DNA of 7,420 nt, taken from the NCBI GenBank assembly GCA_947175375.1, contig CAMWMT010000125.1, positions 1 to 7,420 on the forward strand, given 5' to 3'. A program made the position numbers and the translations under genes. The stretch comes from an uncultured Clostridiaceae bacterium (GTDB lineage Bacteria; Bacillota; Clostridia; Lachnospirales; Lachnospiraceae). The notes under the pieces were generated by a model that saw only the letters and a program-made list of their open reading frames with translations, was not told where the DNA came from and made no database searches. Positions 1-5,698 of the stretch are shown one piece after another; position 1 is the stretch's first letter; the number at the start of each line of letters is the position of its first letter.

Positions 1-180
1 ACGTTGGCACAGAAGAAGATTATTTCCGGTAACAGACTGGACTGGAGAACATGGAATGTGATCCGGGACAATGCGGATGATCTGGTGATTATAAGTAAGA
101 AATCCGGTCAGATCCGGACAATAAAGAAGGTCCTGCCACCGACCAAAGCAGACAGGACCCACACAAATACTGCGGTGTGA
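1..180 (+). CDS. 3' end of an unidentified phage-type gene (partial)
   Basis: Frame 1 is open from the first base to a TGA at 178-180 and encodes the last 59 residues of a protein whose start lies outside the window. A TTG at base 4 could in principle be a start, but no upstream sequence is available to test this. The peptide is hydrophilic and basic, with a Trp-rich patch (LDWRTWNVIRDNADDLV) and a Lys/Arg-rich tail. It has no signal peptide or membrane segment. I do not recognise the family. It lies 30 bases upstream of the ATPase gene on the same strand, so it is probably an upstream member of the same early operon. The real existence of the gene is supported only by the open frame and its position; its function is unknown. 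Confidence 0.55.
   Translation, partial: TLAQKKIISGNRLDWRTWNVIRDNADDLVIISKKSGQIRTIKKVLPPTKADRTHTNTAV
129..159 (+). repeat. Imperfectly placed 7-bp inverted repeat near the end of the first gene
   Basis: GGTCCTG (129-135) and CAGGACC (153-159) are perfect reverse complements separated by 17 bases, inside the 3' end of the partial gene. There is no following T-tract, so it does not look like an intrinsic terminator. It could be a weak RNA stem or a dyad operator site, but a 7-bp stem with a 17-base loop may also arise by chance. Confidence 0.25.
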
Positions 181-192
181 TTATATCACATC

Positions 193-200
193 GGGAGAGG
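193..200 (+). promoter_or_regulatory. Ribosome binding site of the ATPase gene
   Basis: GGGAGAGG is purine-rich and ends 10 bases before the ATG at 211. An ATG at 203 is followed directly by TAA, so it cannot start a gene. This leaves 211 as the start. Confidence 0.6.
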
Positions 201-210
201 ATATGTAAAT

Positions 211-2208
211 ATGAAAAGAATCAAATTGGAAAAACTGGTGCTGCAGAATTTCAAAGGCAGCACTGACAGGACGATTGAATTTTCAGAGCGGACAGTGATT
301 TCCGGGGCAAATGCTACCGGGAAGACGACGATTCTGGATGCATTCATGTGGTTACTGTTCAATAAGGATAGTAGCGGAGCGACAAGCTTCCAGATCCGTC
401 CACTGGATGTAGATGGTCGACAGATCGACAATGTGGAGATCATGGTTGAAGGATCTCTGGATGTGGATGGAAAAAAGGTAACGCTGAAAAAGGTCCAGAA
501 GCAGATCTGGCGGAAGCGCAGAGGCACTGATGTGACTGAACTACAGGGCAATGAAAACCTGTTTGAGATCAATGGTTATCCGAAGTCAGAGAAAGACTAC
601 AAAGAGTATATCTCTGATCTTCTGGAAGAAAAGATGTTCAAACTGATTACAAATCCTCAGGCATTTACGGCGCTTCCCTGGAAAGAGCAGAGAGCAGTGC
701 TGATGCGTCTGGTGGATGATGTGTCTGATATTGCGATTGCAGAATCGGACAGCCAGTTTTCAGAGTTGATACCGGAGCTGGAGCAGGCTTCTGCGGATGA
801 TATTCGGAAAAAATACACCAAGGCACTGAATACCTGGAAGAAAAAACAGGTGGAGATTCCAGCGCGGATTGATGAGGTTTCAAAACAGCTTGTTGATATT
901 GATGTGGCAGAGAAGGAACTTCATGCAAATTATCTCCGGGAGCAAATTGCAGACACTGAACGGCAGTATGAGGAAGCAGATTCTTCTGTGAAAGAATTTG
1001 ACCGGATAAATAATCAGATTCTGGAAATCAAAGGCGAGATTCGGATGATCTATGATGTTGCGGATCGGAAGCTGAGAGAACAGGCTGCAGAAATCCAGAA
1101 CCGTAAAGATTCTGGCTATGAAGGTTTTAATGAAGCAAGACAGCGGATACGGATGTGTGAGCTGGATATTGAGCGTGTGCAGTCTTCGATTGAGCGGAAA
1201 GAGTCAGAGAAGAAGCAGCTGCAGGATGAGTGGAGAGCAGAGAAGGCGAAAGAATTTCCGGCATATGAGGGATTTCCAGAGTTTGATGGAGATATTTGCC
1301 GCGCATGTGGACAGGCTCTTCCAGAAGGAAAAAGAATGGAAAATCTGGCTGCATATGAGGAAAGGAAAAAGAAGCATCTGTCAGATTATGAGAAATCCAA
1401 GGAAGCTTTTGAGCTATCCAAGAAGGAACGGCTTGCTCAGATAGCGGACAAGGGAAATGCAACTGTGGCGGCTATCAAAAAGCATCAGGGAGAATTGGAG
1501 CAGTTGACAGCAGATCTGGAGAAGGTGAAGAAGGATTCTATCAGATTCAATAAGATGAAGTCTGATGCTATGGCTGAATTCGATAAGCTTCCGCTGAAGC
1601 CGGACCTGTCTGGCAACCAGGAATATGAGTCTTTACAGCTGCAGCTGTCCAAACTGGAAGAAGGCATGAAGAGCATGAGTACCGGTGCTGACTATCGGAG
1701 CCAGCTCAGAATCAAGCTTGCAGGTCTGAGGGAAGAACTGTCAGCAGTTGAGAAGGAAATTGCTTCTGCGGACAATACAGCGGTTGAGGAACGGATTGCA
1801 GAGCTTCAGGCAGAACAGCGAGAAGTCGGGCAGAAGGTTGCTGATCAGGAACGGATGATCTGTATGCTGGAATCCTTTGTCATGGAAAAGATGGACAAGG
1901 TGTCTGGAATGATCAACGCAAAGTTCAACACAGTTTCATGGAAGCTGTTTGATACACAGATCAATGGCGGCATGAAAGAAACTTGTGAATGCAAAATTAA
2001 TGGTGTCTCATATAGCGATTTGAACAATGGACATCAGATTATTGCCGGGCTGGATATTATCTCTTCTCTGTCAGCCTTGTACGGCGTGACGGCTCCGGCA
2101 TTCATTGATAATGCGGAGGCATTGAACGATTTCAATATTCCAGACATGGATGGTCAGATGGTGTTGTTGAAGGTATCAGACAGTGAGAGCTTGGAAGTGA
2201 GGGCATAA
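211..2208 (+). CDS. SMC/SbcC-like AAA family ATPase with zinc hook
   Basis: This 665-residue cytoplasmic protein has the split-ATPase plan of Rad50/SbcC. The N-terminal half-ATPase has a Walker A motif GANATGKTT at residues 32-40. A long charged coiled coil follows (about 185-345), then a CxxC zinc hook (C363-R-A-C366, then GQALPEG), then a return coil (about 370-560). The C-terminal half-ATPase has a signature-like stretch (LNNGHQ, 604-609) and a Walker B region (APAFIDNAE, 628-636) in which Asn634 follows the Asp instead of the usual Glu. E. coli SbcC is about 1,048 residues, so these coils are short, closer in size to T4 gp46. Family knowledge suggests DNA-end tethering or processing together with a nuclease, but no SbcD/Mre11-type gene is adjacent. 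It precedes recT by two small genes and stops three bases before the next start. The class is well supported; the specific role is inferred. Confidence 0.9.
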   Translation: MKRIKLEKLVLQNFKGSTDRTIEFSERTVISGANATGKTTILDAFMWLLFNKDSSGATSFQIRPLDVDGRQIDNVEIMVEGSLDVDGKKVTLKKVQKQIWRKRRGTDVTELQGNENLFEINGYPKSEKDYKEYISDLLEEKMFKLITNPQAFTALPWKEQRAVLMRLVDDVSDIAIAESDSQFSELIPELEQASADDIRKKYTKALNTWKKKQVEIPARIDEVSKQLVDIDVAEKELHANYLREQIADTERQYEEADSSVKEFDRINNQILEIKGEIRMIYDVADRKLREQAAEIQNRKDSGYEGFNEARQRIRMCELDIERVQSSIERKESEKKQLQDEWRAEKAKEFPAYEGFPEFDGDICRACGQALPEGKRMENLAAYEERKKKHLSDYEKSKEAFELSKKERLAQIADKGNATVAAIKKHQGELEQLTADLEKVKKDSIRFNKMKSDAMAEFDKLPLKPDLSGNQEYESLQLQLSKLEEGMKSMSTGADYRSQLRIKLAGLREELSAVEKEIASADNTAVEERIAELQAEQREVGQKVADQERMICMLESFVMEKMDKVSGMINAKFNTVSWKLFDTQINGGMKETCECKINGVSYSDLNNGHQIIAGLDIISSLSALYGVTAPAFIDNAEALNDFNIPDMDGQMVLLKVSDSESLEVRA

Positions 2209-2211
2209 GCG

Positions 2212-2436
2212 ATGGATATGAAGGTATTAGACAGGGCGAACGAGATCCAGAAGAGGCTGGTGAAGCTGGAGAAAATGCGCAAATTGTTGGAAGACAAAGA
2301 GTGGAGTGCATATTTGATTGGATCTGGTGCCAGATTCGACGAAGCAATTCCCTTATCGTCGGACATGCGGACAGTGCTTCTGGGGATGTGTATTGGTGAG
2401 TCGGCCAGATTACAGAAAGAATTTGAAAATTTATGA
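2212..2436 (+). CDS. Small helical protein of unknown function
   Basis: This 74-residue protein starts three bases after the ATPase stop codon, and the tail of the ATPase gene supplies a weak purine-rich site (TGAGGG, 2198-2203). The second ATG (2218) would be too far from that site, so 2212 is preferred. Residues 5-30 are predicted helical and heptad-like (EIQKRLVKLEKMRKLLED). A less charged middle follows (WSAYLIGSGA), then a second helix ending in RLQKEFENL. There is no signal peptide, transmembrane segment or metal motif. I do not recognise the family. Its position between the ATPase and the recT cluster, with tight spacing, suggests that it is co-translated with the ATPase and perhaps acts with it, but that is inference only. 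Confidence 0.7.
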   Translation: MDMKVLDRANEIQKRLVKLEKMRKLLEDKEWSAYLIGSGARFDEAIPLSSDMRTVLLGMCIGESARLQKEFENL

Positions 2437-2441
2437 GGAGG
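2435..2441 (+). promoter_or_regulatory. Strong Shine-Dalgarno that fixes the start at 2447
   Basis: GAGGAGG overlaps the TGA stop (2434-2436) of the preceding gene and lies 5 bases before ATG 2447. The reading frame is open further upstream, to an ATG at 2318, but that ATG lies deep inside the preceding gene. The Shine-Dalgarno therefore decides in favour of 2447 and a 72-residue product. Confidence 0.85.
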
Positions 2442-2446
2442 TCAAC

Positions 2447-2665
2447 ATGAATTTCTACAAAGTAAAGTTCCTGAAAAATGGACAGGCACAGGGCAGGTCA
2501 TACACGTATAAGAGCAGTCTGGATTTGGCTCCCGGAGACAAAGTGGAGCTTCCCGGAGGGAAACATGGCGTCGTGGTGGACGAGCCCGTGGATATGGACT
2601 GGGTGAAATCCTATGGAGAAGAAAATCTGAAGGAAATCGTGAAGAAAGTGGAGGTAGTTGAATAA
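2447..2665 (+). CDS. Small beta-rich protein of unknown function upstream of recT
   Basis: This 72-residue protein is preceded by a near-perfect Shine-Dalgarno. Residues 1-46 look like a small beta barrel: alternating hydrophobics (FYKVKFL), then SYTYKSSLDLAPGDKVELP, then GGKHGVVVDEPVD. The tail (57-72) is a charged helix. The order 'YTY - L.L.PGDKVELP - GVVVDEP' resembles, by eye, the N-terminal 3'-end-binding domain of the primosome helicase PriA (YxY-x-LP-G-V-VP-G-VV). It also matches a common type of small phage protein of unknown role. Its stop overlaps the recT start by one base (TAATG, 2663-2667), which points to translational coupling with recT. Function unassigned; a role with DNA ends or RecT is only a hypothesis. 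Confidence 0.75.
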   Translation: MNFYKVKFLKNGQAQGRSYTYKSSLDLAPGDKVELPGGKHGVVVDEPVDMDWVKSYGEENLKEIVKKVEVVE

Positions 2666-3549
2666 TGGCAACAGCAGGAAAGAAACAGGAACTGGCACAG
2701 CAGGGACAGAGACAGGCGGAGCTGGTCATCAATAATTCTTTTATGGATGGTCTGGTGGCGACGATGCAGGGCAAGATCAGTAATGGTCTGACGATGCCAA
2801 AAGATTACAATATGCAGAATGCGATCATGTCTGCATATCTGACATTGAAGCAGACCGTTGATAAGGATAAGAGACCAGTTTTGGAAGTCTGCAACAAAGA
2901 AAGCATTGCGAATGCTGTTCTGGACATGGCGACAGCCGGGCTGGATGTTTCCAAGGCGCAGGGATATTTCATCCCTTACGGCGGGAAACTGGTTTTCCAG
3001 AAGTCATACTTTGGCTGGCAGACACTGGCCCGGCGGTTCGGAGCAGTCAAGTTCTCCGCTATGTGTATCTATGAGGGTGATGAGTTTGATTATGATGTGA
3101 TCGACGGAGAGATCGAGAATGTTCGGCATAAGCAGAAATTCTCCAATATCGATAAGGACAAGATTGCAGGCGCCTATGCAGTGGTTACATTTTCGGATGG
3201 CACGAAGAAAGCAGAGGTCATGACCATGGCCGAGATCAAACAGTCCTGGAAGCAGAACCAGCAGAATAAAGGTGATGGGAATACACATCGGAACTTTACC
3301 GGCAAGATGGCAAAAAAGACAGTTCTGTCCAGTATCTGCAAGACAATCGCCAATACATATGGGAACTCTGCGATCAAGGAACAGATTGACATGGAAGAAG
3401 AGATTGGGCCGGTTGATGTTGTGGCGGAGAGTGTGGCTTATGACATTGGGCAGGGTGCCAACAGCGTTGATTTTGAGCCGGAAGTCGTCGAAGGCGAGAT
3501 TGTCCAGGAAGAATCAGTGGAAGAAGAACCGGCGTTTATGCAGGAGTGA
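2665..3549 (+). CDS. recT: RecT family single-strand DNA annealing protein
   Basis: The 294-residue product has the RecT family hallmarks. An N-terminal helical region is followed by a conserved core, AGLDVSKAQGYFIPYGGKLV (91-110), then FQKSYFGWQTLARR (111-124). Further on are a sheet region, YAVVTFSDGT (171-180), and HRNFTGKMAKKTVL (208-221) before SSICK. Known RecT proteins bind single-stranded DNA and promote annealing and strand exchange in phage recombination, normally with a 5'-3' exonuclease partner. The tail (about 243-294) is strongly acidic (VVEGEIVQEESVEEEPAF), slightly longer than in E. coli RecT (269 residues), and is likely flexible. The start has GGAGG at 2650-2654 and overlaps the previous stop by one base. 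No lambda-Exo- or YqaJ-type gene is next to it; an MBL-fold gene follows after 4 bases. Identification is secure. Confidence 0.96.
   Translation: MATAGKKQELAQQGQRQAELVINNSFMDGLVATMQGKISNGLTMPKDYNMQNAIMSAYLTLKQTVDKDKRPVLEVCNKESIANAVLDMATAGLDVSKAQGYFIPYGGKLVFQKSYFGWQTLARRFGAVKFSAMCIYEGDEFDYDVIDGEIENVRHKQKFSNIDKDKIAGAYAVVTFSDGTKKAEVMTMAEIKQSWKQNQQNKGDGNTHRNFTGKMAKKTVLSSICKTIANTYGNSAIKEQIDMEEEIGPVDVVAESVAYDIGQGANSVDFEPEVVEGEIVQEESVEEEPAFMQE
3542..3546 (+). promoter_or_regulatory. Shine-Dalgarno inside the end of recT for the MBL-fold gene
   Basis: AGGAG lies in the last codons of recT, 7 bases before ATG 3554. The MBL frame is open upstream to 3272, inside recT. This ribosome binding site and the match to the family N-terminus (KFRCLGSGSSGN) select 3554 as the start and suggest translation coupled to recT. 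Confidence 0.75.
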
Positions 3550-3553
3550 GAGT

Positions 3554-4231
3554 ATGAAGTTTAGATGTCTTGGCTCCGGATCATCTGGAAACTGTTACAT
3601 ACTGGAAAATGATTCTGAAGTACTGGTAATCGAAGCCGGGGTTCCGTTTATGATTGTGAAAAAGGCTCTGGATTTCAATATCAGCAAGATTGTGGGGGTG
3701 GTCGTCAGCCATTCCCACGGGGATCACGCTAAATATGTAAGAGATTATGAGAGAAACGGGGTTCCTACATTCAAGCCCTATCGCGAGGAGATTGCTTGTC
3801 CCTTATCTGTAAATTATGGAGGCTTTAGAATTAAGGGATTCAGGCTTGTGCATGATGTTCCATGTTATGGTTTTTACATTTCCCATGTAGAGATGGGAAC
3901 GTTGGTATATGCCAGTGATACGGAGTATATCAAATATCGGTTCCAGAATCTGAATCACATCCTGATTGAATGCAATTACTCAAGAGAGTTGATTCCGGAA
4001 GATGCTGTGAATCGTTCCCATGTAATGACTGGACATATGGAACTGCAGACGGCGTTGGAGTTTCTTCTGGTGAATAACAATCCCAATCTGCGAAGCGTTG
4101 TATTGCTCCATATGAGCGCCAGAAACAGTGATCCGGAGATATTTGTGGCAGAGGCAAAGAGAGCCGTTCAGTGCTCGGTATGGGCAGCAGAGAAGGGGTT
4201 GGAGGTTGATTTGCGACTGATGTCGTTTTGA
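3554..4231 (+). CDS. YycJ/WalJ-like metallo-beta-lactamase-fold hydrolase, putative nuclease
   Basis: This 225-residue protein starts with LGSGSSGNCYIL (6-17), typical of the YycJ/WalJ branch of MBL-fold proteins. The metal site is visible: H53-S-H55-G-D57-H58, then H100 (LVHDVPCYGF), D122 (YASDTEY) and H186 (LLHMSARN). The family stretch IECNYSREL...GHMELQTALEFL (138-171) is also present. No residue expected for two-metal binding seems to be missing, although the usual 'DAG' is 'EAG' (E28). As I recall the literature, Bacillus YycJ/WalJ has been reported to have 5'-3' exonuclease activity. Four bases after recT and with a coupled ribosome binding site, this gene could supply the exonuclease that RecT systems normally need. 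It is shorter than host YycJ (about 264 residues). The fold and branch are well supported; nuclease activity and substrate are inferred. Confidence 0.9.
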   Translation: MKFRCLGSGSSGNCYILENDSEVLVIEAGVPFMIVKKALDFNISKIVGVVVSHSHGDHAKYVRDYERNGVPTFKPYREEIACPLSVNYGGFRIKGFRLVHDVPCYGFYISHVEMGTLVYASDTEYIKYRFQNLNHILIECNYSRELIPEDAVNRSHVMTGHMELQTALEFLLVNNNPNLRSVVLLHMSARNSDPEIFVAEAKRAVQCSVWAAEKGLEVDLRLMSF

Positions 4232-4244
4232 AGGGAGGATAGGC

Positions 4245-4466
4245 ATGGTATATGAAGTAGATATTCCGAGCACTGTACGTGTTGAAAAGTATTATGTGCT
4301 GCGCGGAATAATGAGCGTTATGGGCGCTAAAAAGGTAGTAAAAGAAATGGAGCTCGAATGTGAGCCGACTACTGTACAGATTGCGCAATTTCTGAAGGAC
4401 AGTGGAGCGGATTTTGTATCCGTAGTAGAAAATTACAGAATGTACAATGAATTGCCATTTGCATAG
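4245..4466 (+). CDS. Small protein of unknown function with an SSB-tip-like C-terminus
   Basis: This 73-residue protein starts at an ATG with a strong ribosome binding site (AAGGGAGG, 4231-4238, 6 bases upstream) that begins at the last base of the MBL stop codon. It shows a beta-like N-terminus (YEVDIPSTVRVEKYYVL), a Lys/Glu-rich helix (28-38) and a second helix (TVQIAQFLKDSGADF). It ends in NELPFA, which resembles the ELPF core of bacterial SSB C-terminal tips plus one residue. There is no signal peptide, membrane segment or Cys motif. I do not recognise the family. By position it belongs to the recombination cluster between the MBL protein and the two conserved phage proteins. Function unknown. 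Confidence 0.75.
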   Translation: MVYEVDIPSTVRVEKYYVLRGIMSVMGAKKVVKEMELECEPTTVQIAQFLKDSGADFVSVVENYRMYNELPFA

Positions 4467-4494
4467 AAATTAAAAATGGGAAAGGAATGATTTT

Positions 4495-4914
4495 ATGAGC
4501 AGAGTGAATCTGGAAACCTTTGCAGGTGGTGCCCTGCAGGAGAAGTTCGATGATGCGATGGAGAAGGTTCTTATCAATATGACAGACCCGAATACACCGT
4601 GGAAGAACAAGCGGAAGATTATCGTGGAGGTGACTTTTGAGCAGAATGAGGATCGGGACGATTCTACAGTGAATGTGTCCGTGGTTCCGAAACTGGCTCC
4701 GGTGAAGCCGGTCAGTACCCGTATGGCCATCGGGAAAGATTTGGAGACGGGTGAAGTGTTCGCTTCGGAGTATGGCAGTCAGTGCCGTGGCCAGATGTCC
4801 ATGGATAGCTACTTGATACAGCAGGGAGCAGATGGAAGAACTGTAGATACAGAGACTGGGGAAATCAAAGAGCCCCAAAAGGTAATTGATCTGAGAGAAA
4901 CAAAACAGGCATAA
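4495..4914 (+). CDS. Conserved phage protein of the kind often labelled 'replication terminator protein'
   Basis: The 139-residue product follows a recurring Firmicute phage pattern: an N-terminal NLETFAGGALQEKFDDAMEKV (5-25), then DPNTPWKNKRKIIVEVTFEQ (31-50), then a beta strand region rich in Val with KLAPVKPVSTRMAIG (66-80). A hydrophilic tail follows (DTETGEIKEPQKVIDL). From memory, databases often name such proteins 'replication terminator protein', but I know of no motif here that supports that activity, so the label should be treated with caution. The ribosome binding site AAAGGA (4481-4486) is 8 bases before the ATG; an ATG at 4487 reads only three codons before TGA. It lies 15 bases upstream of the next conserved phage gene, and the pair is probably co-translated. 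Family membership is fairly likely; role unknown. Confidence 0.8.
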   Translation: MSRVNLETFAGGALQEKFDDAMEKVLINMTDPNTPWKNKRKIIVEVTFEQNEDRDDSTVNVSVVPKLAPVKPVSTRMAIGKDLETGEVFASEYGSQCRGQMSMDSYLIQQGADGRTVDTETGEIKEPQKVIDLRETKQA

Positions 4915-4919
4915 GGAGG
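4913..4919 (+). promoter_or_regulatory. Shine-Dalgarno that fixes the start at 4930
   Basis: AAGGAGG overlaps the TAA stop of the preceding gene and lies 10 bases before ATG 4930. An ATG at 4922, only 2 bases away, ends at TGA after three codons (4922-4933) and cannot begin this gene. Confidence 0.75.
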
Positions 4920-4929
4920 ATATGAGATT

Positions 4930-5646
4930 ATGATTAAGAAAGCATTGGAGTACATTGTAGGGATGAAGGCACCGGAGGTGCTGGAAATCGGTGGACAGAA
5001 TTACAGCGACAAGGACCTGATCCGGATCTGCCATAACCCAAAGGCGGAGCGTATTGAGATGACCACGCTGACAAGTCTGGTGGAATACGTCAAATCCGGT
5101 ATTGACAGCATGGAAGGAAGAATGATCGTTCATGTGCAGAGTCCGACGTGCGTATCTCTGTATTCGACGCTGGATGCTGATCGTGTGCGGGAATACATGG
5201 TAAATGTCAATGCACAGGTTCCAGAGTTCCGGTATGGTCGGTATATGGACCATGAGAGTTTCCTGATTGCTCTTCAGTCAAAGTTTATCCCGAATGATGA
5301 CCGGGATCTGCTTATGCGTTTCACTGGTACCGTAGAAAATGGGACAGTGTCCCAGTATGGTGATGATGGTGTTACGCAGAAAGCCACGATCAAAACTGGC
5401 ATTGCATCCAAGGGAGAGGCGGTTGTGCCGAATCCGGTCAAACTGCGGCCGTTCAGGACCTTTATAGAAGTTGAGCAGCCGGAGAGTGCATTTGTATTTC
5501 GGATGCGTCAGGATGAGCGTGACGGTGTGGAATGTGCGATTTTTGAGGCGGATGGTGGCGCCTGGAAGAATGCTGCCATGAAAAATATCAAAGAGTATCT
5601 GCAGTTTGAGCTGAACGAGCTGCCACAGTTTACGGTGATTTCATAA
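4930..5646 (+). CDS. Conserved phage protein of unknown function, possibly DUF2303/YfdQ-like
   Basis: This 238-residue soluble protein has several stretches typical of one conserved Firmicute prophage family: TLTSLVEYVKSGIDS (46-60), MIVHVQSPTCVSLYS (65-79), RYGRYMDHESFLIALQSKFI (101-120), YGDDGVTQKATIKTGIA (143-159), VPNPVKLRPFRTFIEVEQPE (166-185) and IFEADGGAWKNAAMKNIKEY (204-223). From memory the architecture may correspond to DUF2303 (E. coli YfdQ), but this cannot be verified here. It has no recognisable catalytic motif, membrane segment or signal peptide. It sits 15 bases after the 'replication terminator'-type gene and ahead of the SSB block, so a link to DNA metabolism is suggested by position only. 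The start is fixed by the Shine-Dalgarno at 4913-4919. Confidence 0.8.
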   Translation: MIKKALEYIVGMKAPEVLEIGGQNYSDKDLIRICHNPKAERIEMTTLTSLVEYVKSGIDSMEGRMIVHVQSPTCVSLYSTLDADRVREYMVNVNAQVPEFRYGRYMDHESFLIALQSKFIPNDDRDLLMRFTGTVENGTVSQYGDDGVTQKATIKTGIASKGEAVVPNPVKLRPFRTFIEVEQPESAFVFRMRQDERDGVECAIFEADGGAWKNAAMKNIKEYLQFELNELPQFTVIS

Positions 5647-5660
5647 AAGAACAGTCTCAG

Positions 5661-5684
5661 GCGGCCTGCCAGATGGTGGGCCGC
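5661..5684 (+). other. GC-rich RNA hairpin just upstream of a ribosome binding site
   Basis: GCGGCC (5661-5666) pairs with GGCCGC (5679-5684). The stem continues inward with two G-T wobbles and two more C-G pairs, giving about 10 bp closed by a four-base AGAT loop. It is the only sizeable structure in the longest gap of the window. No T-tract follows; the 3' side runs directly into the purine-rich ribosome binding site (AAAGGA, 5687-5692) of the next gene. It may affect transcript processing or stability, or translation of the AT-rich gene downstream. It is not a standard intrinsic terminator. Confidence 0.65.
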
Positions 5685-5698
5685 AGAAAGGAAAGTCT

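Noticed and set aside
1261..1360. 10-base direct repeat GCATATGAGG at 1261 and 1351, 90 bases apart, flanking the zinc hook
   Set aside because: Short, in frame in both places (Ala-Tyr-Glu codons) within charged helical sequence; no further copies noticed, so probably coincidence.
1635..1648. Perfect 14-base palindrome ACAGCTGCAGCTGT inside the ATPase gene
   Set aside because: It is explained by the codons of a Leu-Gln-Leu-Gln-Leu stretch in the coiled coil; a single copy with no related sites nearby.
3272..3553. The MBL frame stays open for 94 codons upstream inside recT, hinting at a RecT-MBL frameshift fusion
   Set aside because: There is a good Shine-Dalgarno at 3542-3546 and a family-typical N-terminus at 3554, and I see no slippery sequence. 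The Arg/Lys/Trp-rich upstream translation looks like an out-of-frame shadow.
3930..4388. A 152-codon open frame on the minus strand
   Set aside because: It is antisense to the conserved C-terminal part of the MBL protein and the start of the next gene; low-complexity composition and no recognisable domain.
4369..5253. A 294-codon open frame on the minus strand across two + strand genes
   Set aside because: It spans two well-supported + strand genes and their junction, its translation is rich in His, Cys, Ile and Leu as expected from antisense of coding DNA, and it resembles no protein I know.
5661..5684. Hairpin as an intrinsic terminator
   Set aside because: No run of T follows on the + strand, and on the minus strand the T-rich stretch is not adjacent to the stem; the operon continues with a ribosome binding site right after it.
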